DNA from: Isoptericola chiayiensis | GTDB taxonomy: Bacteria; Actinomycetota; Actinomycetes; Actinomycetales; Cellulomonadaceae | Direction of reading: 5' to 3' | Length of the DNA: 64,000 nucleotides | NCBI RefSeq assembly: GCF_013149805.1 | Contig: NZ_JABEZT010000001.1 | Coordinates: 1-64,000 of the forward strand | Position numbers and translations under genes: made by a program | The notes under the pieces: generated by a model | The model's input: only the letters and a program-made list of their open reading frames with translations | The model's database searches: none | What the model was told of the DNA's origin: nothing | Shown here: one piece after another, positions 20,204 to 29,068 of the stretch | Position numbering within the stretch: position 1 is the first letter of the stretch | Layout: each line of letters starts with the position of its first letter

Positions 20204-20980
20204 ATGACGCGCACGCTGCAGACGCTCGGCATCGACGTCGACCTCCGCACCCACCCGTGGCGCTACCCCGGCCCCGCCGCGCCGTCGTCGGGCCTGCTGA
20301 GCGGGGGGTCGTTCCACGAGCTGCGGCGCGACGACGGCACCTGGACCGACGCCGACGGGACCGGCCTGGAGGCGCTCCTGGACGACGCGGGGGTGCCGGG
20401 CCTCGACGACCGGCAGGCCGTGGTCGCCATCGGGTCGAACGCCTCACCGGCGGTCATGCACCGCAAGTTCACGCGGCTCGAGGTCTCGACGACGGTGCCG
20501 ATGCTGGCGGGCGACCTCGCCGGCGTCGGCCTCGGCCACATCCCGCGGGTGAACCCGGCCGGGTACGTCGCCGCGGTGCCGCTCGTCGCGCCGGGCGGCC
20601 GGACCGCCGTCGTCGTCTCGCTGCTCACCCCGGCCCAGGCGGACGCCCTCGACGCGACCGAGCAGAGCTACGCCCGCTGCGCCGGTGGCGACGGCCTGAC
20701 CGTGGCCGGGCACGACGAGCCCTGGTCGCTGTACGTCTCCGAGCTGGGCGCGATCGGCGGGACCGACGGGCTCCCCCTGCCCCTGGGGACGCAGTCCGAC
20801 CTGTGGGACCGGCTGCGCACCGACCCGGTGCTGGCCGGGCTCGCCGGGGACGGCGACCACCGGGAGGTGGCCCGCCGGCTCGCGGCCGACGGGTCGCTGC
20901 GCGACCGCGTGCGCGCCCACCTGGTCACCCACGACCGGGTGGTCCCCACCGGGATGGAGGACCTGCTCCCGACGGCGTGA
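20204..20980 (+). CDS. Hypothetical protein with a gamma-glutamylcyclotransferase-like start motif
   Basis: A 258-residue cytoplasmic protein. The A-I-G-S-N-A-S-P segment near residue 77 resembles the Y-G-S-N-x-x-P loop of the gamma-glutamylcyclotransferase (BtrG) fold. A later A-L-D-A-T-E-Q-S-Y-x-R segment sits where that family has its acidic catalytic residue. No close family assignment can be made from sequence alone. The ATG at 20204 has only GGAG two bases upstream, too close for a normal ribosome binding site, and CACGAT lies 6 bases before it, so a leaderless transcript is possible. It diverges from ligA. Confidence 0.65.
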   Translation: MTRTLQTLGIDVDLRTHPWRYPGPAAPSSGLLSGGSFHELRRDDGTWTDADGTGLEALLDDAGVPGLDDRQAVVAIGSNASPAVMHRKFTRLEVSTTVPMLAGDLAGVGLGHIPRVNPAGYVAAVPLVAPGGRTAVVVSLLTPAQADALDATEQSYARCAGGDGLTVAGHDEPWSLYVSELGAIGGTDGLPLPLGTQSDLWDRLRTDPVLAGLAGDGDHREVARRLAADGSLRDRVRAHLVTHDRVVPTGMEDLLPTA

Positions 20981-21108
20981 TCCCGGCGCTCCGCCGGCGA
21001 CCGACCCGTATCGTCCCAGGTCATCCCCGCTCGCCCCTATCGCCCGATGTGTCCGGACCGCTACGATCCTGCCGTTCGGGACAGCAACGATCGAGAGCAG
21101 GGACGCTG

Positions 21109-22599
21109 ATGAGAATCGCCGTCGTCGGAGCCGGGTTCGCCGGACTGGCCAGCGCGAAGATCCTGGCCGGGTGCGGGCACCGGGTCACCGTGTTCGACAA
21201 GGCCCCCGACGTGGGTGGCGTGTGGAGCGCCACCCGCCGGTACTCGGGTCTGACCACGCAGAACAACAAGGGCTCCTACGCCTTCAGCGACCTGCCCATG
21301 CCGAAGGACTACCCCGAGTGGCCCAGCGGCGAGCAGGTGCAGGCCTACCTCGAGCAGTACGTCGACAAGCACGACCTGCGGGGCACGCTGCGGCTGAGCA
21401 CGGAGGTCGTGCGCGCCGAGCTCACGCCCGCCGAGGACGGCTGGCTCGTCACCGCCCGCCGCACCGGCGAACCGGTCGGCGACCCCGAGACCTTCGACCA
21501 CCTCATCGTCGCCAACGGGATCTTCTCCGACCCGGTGCTCCCTGCCTTCGACGGGCTCGCCCAGCTGCTCCGCGCCGGCGGCAAGGTGGTCGCCGCCAGC
21601 CAGCTCGCCACCGTCGAGGACGCCCGGGACAAGCACGTCGTCGTCGTCGGCTACGGCAAGTCCGCGTGCGACGTCGCCGCCGAGGTCGGGCCCGTCGCCG
21701 CGAGCACCGCCGTCGTCGCGCGCCACCTGCTGTGGAAGATGCCCAAGAAGCTCGGCAACGCCCTCAACTACAAGTACCTGCTGCTCACGCGGCTCGGCGA
21801 GGCGCTGTTCCGGTACCAGAACGTCTCCGGCGGGGCGGAGAAGTTCCTGCACGGTCCCGGCGACCCCGTGCGACGCTCCATGCTCGGCTCGGTCGGCTCC
21901 GTCGCCACCAAGCAGCTCCGCCTCAAGGAGCTCGGCCTCGTCCCCCACGACGAGTTCGACGCCATCGCCCGCTCCACCGTCTCCCTGGCCACGGACGGGT
22001 TCTACGACCAGGTCGCCGACGGCACGCTCGTGGTCCACCGGGACACCGAGATCGAACGCTTCAGCACCGACGACGACGGCCACCCGGTCGCCGTCCTCAG
22101 CGACGGTGCCACCGTGCGGGCCGACCTGGTGGTCTGCGGCACGGGGTTCCACCAGCGGGTCCCCTTCCTCGACGAGGACACCACCCGGCGCCTGCTGGAC
22201 GACCGCGGCAACTTCCAGCTCTACCGGCAGATCCTGCCCCACGACGTCCCCCACCTGACCTTCGCGGGGTACAACTCGTCGCTCTTCAGCCCGCTGTCCG
22301 CCGAGATCGGCGCCGCCTGGACCGCAGCGCACCTCGCCGACGCGGTCGACCTGCCACCCGTGGAGGTCCGGCGCGAGCTCGTCGCCGACCGCGTCGACTG
22401 GATGGAGAAGCGCACCGAGGGCAAGCACGCCCGCGGCACCAACATCATCCCGTTCTCCATGCACCAGATCGACGAGATGCTCGACGACCTGGACCTCAAC
22501 CTGTCCTCCGGGCGGCGTGCGTCGCAGTGGCTGCTGCCGATCGACCCGTCGGCCTACCGCGACGTCCCCGCGCGCCTCGAGGCACGCCTGGGCGGCTGA
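21109..22599 (+). CDS. Flavin-containing monooxygenase-like FAD/NAD(P)-binding protein
   Basis: A 496-residue flavoprotein. The N-terminal FAD motif is GAGFAGLASA (residues 7-16) and a second Rossmann motif, VVGYGKSACDVA, near residue 182 would bind NADPH. Between them is a W-S-A-T-R-R-Y-S-G-L-T-T-Q segment like that of class B flavin monooxygenases (FMO and Baeyer-Villiger enzymes), and later the A-T-G-type motif appears as C-G-T-G-F. A canonical F-x-G-x-x-x-H-x-x-x-W fingerprint is not evident. GCAGGGACG lies upstream of the ATG, and TACGAT at 21062-21067 may be a -10. The substrate is unknown. Confidence 0.82.
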   Translation: MRIAVVGAGFAGLASAKILAGCGHRVTVFDKAPDVGGVWSATRRYSGLTTQNNKGSYAFSDLPMPKDYPEWPSGEQVQAYLEQYVDKHDLRGTLRLSTEVVRAELTPAEDGWLVTARRTGEPVGDPETFDHLIVANGIFSDPVLPAFDGLAQLLRAGGKVVAASQLATVEDARDKHVVVVGYGKSACDVAAEVGPVAASTAVVARHLLWKMPKKLGNALNYKYLLLTRLGEALFRYQNVSGGAEKFLHGPGDPVRRSMLGSVGSVATKQLRLKELGLVPHDEFDAIARSTVSLATDGFYDQVADGTLVVHRDTEIERFSTDDDGHPVAVLSDGATVRADLVVCGTGFHQRVPFLDEDTTRRLLDDRGNFQLYRQILPHDVPHLTFAGYNSSLFSPLSAEIGAAWTAAHLADAVDLPPVEVRRELVADRVDWMEKRTEGKHARGTNIIPFSMHQIDEMLDDLDLNLSSGRRASQWLLPIDPSAYRDVPARLEARLGG

Positions 22600-22602
22600 G
22601 GC

Positions 22603-22646
22603 CGTCGCTGCCGGTCCGGCTCAGCGGAACCGGACCGGCAGCGACG
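22603..22646. terminator. Bidirectional terminator overlapping the P450 3' end
   Basis: Perfect 17-base arms (22603-22619 and 22630-22646, CGTCGCTGCCGGTCCGG) with a 10-base loop lie between the convergent monooxygenase and P450 genes. The right arm and part of the loop encode the last P450 residues and its stop (22621-22623). Confidence 0.7.
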
Positions 22647-23850
22647 CCGGGTGGCGCACCCAGGCGGAGCGCACCGGCACGACCTGCTCGGGCGCGACGG
22701 CGAGATCCATGTCGGCGATCCGCCCGAGCAGGTAACCGACCGCCAGCCGGGTCACGAGCGGGGCGGGCCGGTGGGCGGGGCACGCGTGCGCGCCCGCGCC
22801 CCACGTCAGGTGGAACCGCGCGTCGACCTGCTCCCACGGGTCCGCGGCCTGGACCGCCCGGTCGGCGTTGGCGGCCGCGACCGCCGGGACCACGGCGTCG
22901 CCCGCCGCGACCGCCTGCCCCCCGAGCCGGACGTCGGAGCGCGCGTACCGGGGCAGCAGGTGCGGCAACGGCGGCGACTCCCGGGCGATCTCGTCCAGCG
23001 CGTCGTCGAGGGACAGCCGCCCCCCGTGCACCCGGGCGCCGAGGTCGGCGTCGGACAGCAGGCGCTGCGCGGCGACGGCGATCCAGGCGACCTCGGCGTC
23101 GTGCGCGGTCCGGAACACCAGCCCGACGGCTCCCATGACCTCCAGGTCGTTGGCGTGACCGGGCGCGGCCACGAGCGCCGACATCAGGTCGTCGCCCGGT
23201 TCCGCCCGGCGTGCCGTCACCAGCTCGGCCAGGAGGTTCTCCTCCTCGGCCGACGCCTCCCGGGCGTCCGCCACCCCCGAACGCTGCCGCACCGTCAGCT
23301 CGTGCAGGTGCCGGGCGTCCGCGGGCGTCAGGCCGAGCAGGTCGGCGAGCACACGCACCGTGACCTCCACCGCGTACCCGTCGACGAGGTCGAGCTCCCC
23401 GCGGGCCGCGGCGCGATCGAGCACCGAGGTGCAGGCCACCGCCACCGTCCGGGACAACCGCTTCTCGTCGAGACCGGCCAGGACGTCCGACAGCGGGCCG
23501 CGCAGCCGGCGGTGGTCGTCGCCGTCCCGGTCCAGCGCGCTGTCCCGGGAGCCCAGCACGGCACGGACCGGTGCCCGCCAGGCCACCAGCCGCTCGGCCT
23601 CGTAGCGCCAGTGGCGCACGTCGCGGGAGAACGACACCTCGTTGCGCAGCACCGTGGAGACCTCGTCGTACCCGAGCGCCAGCCAGGCCGGCACCCCGGG
23701 CTCGAGGTCGACCGGCGCGACGGTCCCCCACCGCGACCGCAACGCGTCGTAGCTGGCCCGCGGGTCGGGCGCACCGGCCAGGTCCGCGAGCAGCGGCCGG
23801 TCGGCCACCTCCTCGAGGCGGACGGTGCGTCCCGCGGCCGTGATGCTCAT
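22621..23850 (-). CDS. Cytochrome P450 of a conservon (CvnE-like)
   Basis: A 409-residue P450. The heme-ligand region reads T-W-G-A-G-A-H-A-C-P-A, so the Cys is present but the Gly normally two residues after it is Ala. The K-helix E-x-x-R is intact as E-I-A-R, followed by P-H-L-L-P-R-Y-A-R. The I-helix oxygen-binding segment is atypical: T-A-H-D-A where most bacterial P450s have A-G-x-[ED]-T, so the proton-relay Thr is replaced. The ATG overlaps the GTPase stop (ATGA). P450s end several Streptomyces conservons, including CYP157 members with unusual motifs. Substrate and redox partners are unknown. Confidence 0.88.
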   Translation of the reverse strand: MSITAAGRTVRLEEVADRPLLADLAGAPDPRASYDALRSRWGTVAPVDLEPGVPAWLALGYDEVSTVLRNEVSFSRDVRHWRYEAERLVAWRAPVRAVLGSRDSALDRDGDDHRRLRGPLSDVLAGLDEKRLSRTVAVACTSVLDRAAARGELDLVDGYAVEVTVRVLADLLGLTPADARHLHELTVRQRSGVADAREASAEEENLLAELVTARRAEPGDDLMSALVAAPGHANDLEVMGAVGLVFRTAHDAEVAWIAVAAQRLLSDADLGARVHGGRLSLDDALDEIARESPPLPHLLPRYARSDVRLGGQAVAAGDAVVPAVAAANADRAVQAADPWEQVDARFHLTWGAGAHACPAHRPAPLVTRLAVGYLLGRIADMDLAVAPEQVVPVRSAWVRHPASLPVRFR

Positions 23851-24449
23851 GCCGCCACGCTCCCGGCGCCCTGGCGACGCAGGGCGTGCTCGACCAGCGC
23901 CACCAGCGCGGCCACGGCGTGCGGGCGCTCGCGCACGTCCCCGGAGACGACCGGCGTCTCGGGCGGCAGGTCGAGAGCGCGCCGCACCTCCGGGTCCGGG
24001 TGGCGGGGCGAGTCGGGGAACTGGTTCACGACGACGGCGACCGGGAGCCGCGAGTGCTCCTCGAGCTGGTCGAGCACCTCGAAGCTGTCCTCGAGCCGCC
24101 GCGTGTCGACCAGCACCAGCACGCCGACCGCGCCGTCGGCGAGCCCGGCCCACAGGTCCCAGAAGCGTCGCTGGCCCGGCGTGCCGAACAGGTACAGCGC
24201 CGTCGAGGCGCCCAGGGTGACACGGCCGAAGTCCATGGCGACCGTCGTCGTGTCCTTCGCGCCGCGACGCGGGTCGACGCCGACGCTGGCCGTGGTGATC
24301 TGCTCCTCGGTGCGCAGCATCGGGATCTCGCTGACGGCGTCGATCAGCGTCGTCTTGCCGACGCCGTAGGCGCCCACCACCAACACCTTGACCGAACGGT
24401 CGACGTCCGCGGACAGGTGGCGTGCGTCCTCAGAGGTTGCGGAGCCCAT
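23847..24449 (-). CDS. Conservon GTP/ATP-binding protein (CvnD-like)
   Basis: A 200-residue small GTPase-like protein. The P-loop is GAYGVGKTTL near residue 26, the Walker B-like switch II segment reads Y-L-F-G-T-P-G-Q, and V-V-V-N-Q-F replaces the usual N-K-x-D. This matches the MglA/CvnD group thought to act as a switch coupled to the membrane kinase. Its start overlaps the DUF742 gene by 20 bases and its stop overlaps the P450 start by 4, so translation is probably coupled. Confidence 0.9.
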   Translation of the reverse strand: MGSATSEDARHLSADVDRSVKVLVVGAYGVGKTTLIDAVSEIPMLRTEEQITTASVGVDPRRGAKDTTTVAMDFGRVTLGASTALYLFGTPGQRRFWDLWAGLADGAVGVLVLVDTRRLEDSFEVLDQLEEHSRLPVAVVVNQFPDSPRHPDPEVRRALDLPPETPVVSGDVRERPHAVAALVALVEHALRRQGAGSVAA

Positions 24450-24786
24450 CGAGGACCTCCTCCAGCAGGTCGGTTCCGGGCAGGTCGTGCGCGGCGGTGG
24501 AGCGGATCACGAGGGTGCCGGCGTCCACCAGGTCGGACACGAGCACCGTCACCAGGCTCACCGGCAGACGCAGGTAGGCGGCCAGCTCGGCCAGCGCCAG
24601 CGTGCCCTGGCACAGCTCGAGCACGGCGCGCTCGTGGCGCCCGGCCGTGGCGGGCAGGTCGCGGCCGCCGTCGTCGGCCGCCCGCAGCAGCGTCTCGGGG
24701 CGCAACGTGTTGCGGGTCGGGTGCGCCCTGCCGCCGGTCAGGACGTACGAGCGGACCGGATGGTCTCGGTATCCCTCGGTCTGCAC
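24430..24786 (-). CDS. DUF742 protein of a conservon (CvnC-like)
   Basis: A 118-residue DUF742 protein with the family start V-R-S-Y-V-L-T-G-G-R and the winged-helix-like middle segment L-A-E-L-A-A-Y-L-R-L-P-V-S-L-V. It is the third conservon component and is believed to bind the kinase-roadblock complex. It begins 12 bases after the roadblock gene and overlaps the GTPase gene. Confidence 0.9.
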   Translation of the reverse strand: MQTEGYRDHPVRSYVLTGGRAHPTRNTLRPETLLRAADDGGRDLPATAGRHERAVLELCQGTLALAELAAYLRLPVSLVTVLVSDLVDAGTLVIRSTAAHDLPGTDLLEEVLDGLRNL

Positions 24787-24798
24787 GGGCCTCCCACC

Positions 24799-25218
24799 TC
24801 AGCGTCCGGCCGGCTCGGTGCCCAGCGTGCGCTCACCGATCATCAGCACCTGGGCCTGCATCTGCTGGGCCACGAGCCCGGGGTCGACGGCGGAGTCCGT
24901 CACCACGGCCAGGCGCGACCCGTCCCCGGCACCCCGGACGAACAGGAAACCGCCGCCGAACTCCACGACCACCTGCCGCAGCGTGTCCGACTCGCCGAAC
25001 TCGCGGCCCATGCTCGTGCCGAGCGCCGCCAGGCCCGCGCACGCGGCCGCCAGCTTGTCGGCGGTGTCCGGGTCGGTGACGTCGGTACGCACCTTGACGA
25101 GACCGTCCGAGCTCAGCACGACGGCGTGACGCACGCCCCGCACCTCGGCGACGTGGTCGAGCATCCAGCTGTCGGGATGGGCGTCGGCCGTGGTGCCGGC
25201 CGTGGCGTGCGTCGTCAT
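24799..25218 (-). CDS. Roadblock/LC7 domain protein of a conservon (CvnB-like)
   Basis: A 139-residue roadblock/LC7 (MglB-like) protein with the typical H-A-V-V-L-S-S-D-G-L strand near residue 31 and a D-K-L-A-A-A-C-A-G-L-A-A-L helix. Such proteins dimerise and act as partners or GAP-like regulators of the conservon GTPase. The ATG overlaps the kinase stop (ATGA). Confidence 0.92.
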   Translation of the reverse strand: MTTHATAGTTADAHPDSWMLDHVAEVRGVRHAVVLSSDGLVKVRTDVTDPDTADKLAAACAGLAALGTSMGREFGESDTLRQVVVEFGGGFLFVRGAGDGSRLAVVTDSAVDPGLVAQQMQAQVLMIGERTLGTEPAGR

Positions 25219-26675
25219 CGGTCCTCCGGTTCGGCGTCCGCGGGCGCGGACGGTTCGCTGTGCTGGGGATCGGTTCGTCGGTCGGTGTGCGTCGCGGCGA
25301 AGAAGGCGCCCATCCAGGCACCGGCCTCCGCGGCCGTCTGGTCCGCCACCCGCGGGGCCGACGGCGTCCTCATCGGCTCCGTGAGCGGGTTCGGCCTTGC
25401 CGGGGACCGGACCGGGTCCGCGTCGGACCCGCCCGGACGGTCCAGCGCCGCGCGCCGCGACCGGCGTTGCGGCAGGACCGGCGTCGTCCCGGACTCCGGT
25501 GCGGGCTCCGCGACCGTCACCCGGCCCGTGCCGGCCGGCGCGTCCGCGGCGGCGCCCCCCTCGTCCGGGCCCGGGGCGCCGTGGTCGGCCTGCGCGACCA
25601 GGCTGCCCGTGGCGGGCAGCGCACCGTCCTGCCAGCCCTCGTGGGCGCTCGCGGCCAGCGCGACGGGAGCCGCCGCCGTCTCCGTGAGCTCGCCGGGGAC
25701 CAGGACGACGGCGCGCAGCCCGCCGTAGACCGACTCGACCAGGTCGACGCGCAGCCCGAGGAACCGGGCGTAGGTGCCGACGACGGCCAGCCCGGTCTGC
25801 GGCACCTCGCCCAGGGCGGCGAGCCCCACGGGCGTCTGCCCGTTCGCGATCGCGCGGACCCGCGCGAGCTCGTGCTCGTCCATCCCCACGCCGCAGTCGT
25901 CCACCTCGACGACCGCGCCGCGCTGCACCTGCCGCAGCGTCACCAGCACCTGGGTGTTCGGCGGCGAGCACTGCGTCGCGTTGGCCAGCAGCTCCGCCAC
26001 GACGTGCACGAGCGGCTCCACGGCCCGCCCCGAGACCGCCAGGCCCGGGTCGCCCGAGACCTCGACGCGCCCGAAGGCGGTGATGCGGCCCGCCGCGGCC
26101 CGCACCACGTCGGGCAGCGGCAGGGCGTCGTCCCACGTCTGCCCGGGCCGGCGTCCGCACAGCGCGACCAGGCTCTGCGCCTGCCGGGCGTGCTGGGCGG
26201 CAGCGTGGTCGATGCGCATGGAGCTCTCGAGCACGTCCGGGTCGGACGGATGCCGCTGGACCATCCGCGCCGCCTCCTCCTGCACGCGGTGGGCGGACGC
26301 CTGGACCTTGCGGCTCAGGGCCACGACCGCCGTCTCCACCGAGGCCTGCTCGTCGGCACGACGCTGCTGCTCGGCGACCAGGGACGCCGTCGACTCCTCC
26401 AGCAGCCGGGTGGTGCGGCTCAGCTCGGACGCGAGGGCGTCGCGCTCGCCGGCCAGGGCACCGAAAGCGACGTCCTCGCGCCGCGCGGCCCGGGTCAGCA
26501 GCACCGCCGCGACGACCGGCAGCACCACGGCGGCGGCGCCGATCGCCCAGGCGGGCCAGCCCACGTCCTCCGACGCCACGAGAGGCAGCGCGGCGACGCA
26601 GAGCACCATCGCGGCGACGCAGAGCCAGGGCAGGGCGCGACCCGTCGCGCGTGGTCTCGCGGTCGTGCTGCTCAC
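25215..26675 (-). CDS. Conservon membrane histidine kinase-like protein (CvnA-like)
   Basis: A 486-residue protein with two N-terminal transmembrane helices (about 13-35 and 43-62), a coiled region rich in Glu and Arg (75-130), a degenerate dimerisation segment, and a HATPase_c domain (roughly 235-345). Within that domain E-L-L-A-N-A-T is the N box and D-D-C-G-V-G-M is the G1 box. The last 130 residues are a low-complexity Ala/Pro/Asp tail. No obvious phospho-accepting His box is present, as in other CvnA proteins. It is first gene of the conservon, with a GTG start and GGGGGTG upstream. Confidence 0.88.
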   Translation of the reverse strand: MSSTTARPRATGRALPWLCVAAMVLCVAALPLVASEDVGWPAWAIGAAAVVLPVVAAVLLTRAARREDVAFGALAGERDALASELSRTTRLLEESTASLVAEQQRRADEQASVETAVVALSRKVQASAHRVQEEAARMVQRHPSDPDVLESSMRIDHAAAQHARQAQSLVALCGRRPGQTWDDALPLPDVVRAAAGRITAFGRVEVSGDPGLAVSGRAVEPLVHVVAELLANATQCSPPNTQVLVTLRQVQRGAVVEVDDCGVGMDEHELARVRAIANGQTPVGLAALGEVPQTGLAVVGTYARFLGLRVDLVESVYGGLRAVVLVPGELTETAAAPVALAASAHEGWQDGALPATGSLVAQADHGAPGPDEGGAAADAPAGTGRVTVAEPAPESGTTPVLPQRRSRRAALDRPGGSDADPVRSPARPNPLTEPMRTPSAPRVADQTAAEAGAWMGAFFAATHTDRRTDPQHSEPSAPADAEPEDR

Positions 26676-26855
26676 CGCACCCCCGTCGGATATGAGGGCG
26701 GTTCGTCGGTGTCGTGCGACCGGCCGCTCGGGCGACCGTCCCCGCGAACCGCGCTGGGAAGATGGATCGGGGCATCACGGCCCTGACCAGGAGTTTCTAC
26801 CACAGGCTTCACCCGCGGGGAAGGTCTGTCCGCGGCGCGCGCTAGGGTCCGCAGC
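26676..26855. other. Divergent intergenic region, conservon / S9 peptidase
   Basis: This 180-base gap separates two divergent genes and should hold both promoters. TAGGGT at 26843-26848 lies 7 bases before the peptidase ATG, the leaderless geometry seen elsewhere in the window. No strong -35 or operator was recognised for either gene. Confidence 0.4.
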
Positions 26856-29015
26856 ATGAGCGCCGACCCGCACACCGCCGCCCTCCCTGCCCTCGACACC
26901 GACCCGCACGTCTGGCTCGAGGAGGTCCTCGACCCCGACGCGCTGGCCTGGGTGCGGCGGCGCAACGAGGCCGCGCACGAGGCCCTGGGCGGTGCGGAGC
27001 TGAGCGGCACCGAGGCGGCGGTGCGCGAGGTCCTCGACTCCGACGACCGCATCCCGGACGTCGCCCGCATCGGCGAGCACCTGTACAACTTCTGGCGCGA
27101 CGCCGACCACGAGCGGGGCCTGTGGCGACGCACCACCCTCGAGTCCTACCGCACGGACCACCCGCGCTGGGAGACCGTCCTCGACCTGGACGCCCTCGCC
27201 GCGAACGAGGGCGAGTCCTGGGTGTGGCACGGTGCCTCCGTGCTCCGGCCCACGCCCGAACAGCTCGACGCCGGCGAACCCTGGCGCCGCGCCCTGGTGG
27301 ACCTGTCCCCCGGCGGGTCCGACGCGGACGTCACCCGCGAGTTCGACCTGGTCGACAAGCGGTTCGTGCCGGCCTCCGAGGGCGGCTTCGAGCGCCCGCT
27401 GGCCAAGGGCGGCCTGTCGTGGGCCGACGAGGACACGGTGTATCTCGCGACCGACCTCGGGCCCGGCACGACCACGTCGTCCGGCTACCCGCGCCTGGTG
27501 AAGCTGTGGCGGCGCGGCACCCCGATCGACGACGCGGCGCTCGTCTTCGAGGGGTCCGAGGGCGACCTCGCCGTCACGGGTCTGCGCCGCCGGACGCCCG
27601 GGTTCGAGCGCGACATCGTGCGGCGGTCCTTCGCCTTCTACCGGTCGGAGACCTACGTGGTGCACGGTGTCGGGACCGCCGAGCAGGAGCTCGTGCGCAT
27701 CGACGTGCCCGAGTCCGCGGAGATCGGCGCCCACCGGGAGTGGCTCACGGTCGACCTGCGCGAGGACTGGACCGTGGGCGGCCGCACCCACCGCGCCGGG
27801 TCGCTGCTGGCCGCGCCCTTCGACGACTTCCTGGCCGGGTCGCGGGACCTGACCGTGCTGTTCGAGCCCACCGCCTCGACGTCCCTCGTCGGTGCGACGT
27901 GGACGCGGCACCACCTGGTGCTCACCGTGCTCGACGACGTCAAGAACGCCGTCCAGGTGCTCACGCCTCCCGACCTGGCCGCCGGGGCCGACCCGAACGC
28001 CGCCTGGACCCCGTCGGAGCTGCCCGTCGGCGACGGCCTGCTCACCGTCGGCGTGCGCGCGGTGTCCACGATCGACAGCGACGACGTCTGGGTGACCCGC
28101 AGCGGCTACCTGCAGCCCGCCACGCTGGCGCTGGCGACCGTCGTCGGACCGGACGGCACCGCGACCGCGCCCGAGCCGCTGAAGTCCGCACCCGCGTTCT
28201 TCGACGCCACCGGGCTGGTGGCGGACCAGCACTTCGCCACGTCCGACGACGGCACCCGGGTGCCGTACTTCGTCGTGGGCCGCGAGGACCTCGTCCGCCC
28301 CGCCGACCCGTCGACGCCCGGCGACGCGCCCACCCTGCTGTACGGGTACGGCGGGTTCGAGATCCCCCTGCTGCCCGGGTACGCGGCGTTCGCCGGCCGG
28401 ACGTGGCTGACCCGCGGCGGGGTGTACGTGGTGGCCAACATCCGCGGCGGCGGCGAGTACGGGCCCGCGTGGCACCAGGCGGCCCTGCGGGAGAACCGCC
28501 ACCGCGCCTACGAGGACTTCGCGGCCGTCGCCCGCGACCTCGTGGCCCGCGGCATCACGTCGCACCGCCACCTGGCCGCCCAGGGCGGGTCGAACGGCGG
28601 GCTGCTCGCCGGCAACATGCTCACCCGGTACCCGGAGCTGTTCGGCGCCGTGGTGATCCAGGTCCCGCTGCTCGACATGCAGCGCTACTCCCACCTGCTC
28701 GCCGGTGCGTCCTGGGTGGCCGAGTACGGGGACCCCGACGTGCCCGAGGACTGGGCGTTCCTGCAGGCCTTCTCGCCGTACCACCAGTTCGACCCGGAGC
28801 GTGACCACCCCCCGGTGCTGCTGACCACCTCCACCAAGGACGACCGGGTCCACCCCGGGCACGCGCGCAAGATGGCGGCGAAGATGCTGGCCGCCGGCAA
28901 GGACGTCACCTACTACGAGAACATCGAGGGCGGGCACGGCGGCGCGGCCAACAACGCGCAGGCGGCGCACATGGCGGCCCTGGCCTGGACGTTCCTGCGC
29001 GACCGGCTGAACTGA
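26856..29015 (+). CDS. Prolyl oligopeptidase family serine peptidase (S9)
   Basis: A 719-residue S9A-type peptidase with an N-terminal seven-bladed propeller (roughly 70-415) and a C-terminal alpha/beta hydrolase domain. The triad is visible: Ser in QGGSNGG (near 577), Asp in S-T-K-D-D-R-V-H-P (near 663) and His in E-G-G-H-G-G (near 693). The N-terminal D-P-H-V-W-L-E-E and R-G-G-G-E-Y-G-P-A-W-H segments are family hallmarks. No signal peptide is present, so it should be cytoplasmic. The start abuts a TAGGGT -10 candidate and no Shine-Dalgarno is seen. Confidence 0.92.
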   Translation: MSADPHTAALPALDTDPHVWLEEVLDPDALAWVRRRNEAAHEALGGAELSGTEAAVREVLDSDDRIPDVARIGEHLYNFWRDADHERGLWRRTTLESYRTDHPRWETVLDLDALAANEGESWVWHGASVLRPTPEQLDAGEPWRRALVDLSPGGSDADVTREFDLVDKRFVPASEGGFERPLAKGGLSWADEDTVYLATDLGPGTTTSSGYPRLVKLWRRGTPIDDAALVFEGSEGDLAVTGLRRRTPGFERDIVRRSFAFYRSETYVVHGVGTAEQELVRIDVPESAEIGAHREWLTVDLREDWTVGGRTHRAGSLLAAPFDDFLAGSRDLTVLFEPTASTSLVGATWTRHHLVLTVLDDVKNAVQVLTPPDLAAGADPNAAWTPSELPVGDGLLTVGVRAVSTIDSDDVWVTRSGYLQPATLALATVVGPDGTATAPEPLKSAPAFFDATGLVADQHFATSDDGTRVPYFVVGREDLVRPADPSTPGDAPTLLYGYGGFEIPLLPGYAAFAGRTWLTRGGVYVVANIRGGGEYGPAWHQAALRENRHRAYEDFAAVARDLVARGITSHRHLAAQGGSNGGLLAGNMLTRYPELFGAVVIQVPLLDMQRYSHLLAGASWVAEYGDPDVPEDWAFLQAFSPYHQFDPERDHPPVLLTTSTKDDRVHPGHARKMAAKMLAAGKDVTYYENIEGGHGGAANNAQAAHMAALAWTFLRDRLN

Positions 29016-29068
29016 GGGGGGCCGCACGGGCTGCGGCGGCGGTCAGGCGGCGGGTCGCGGCGCCGGGA

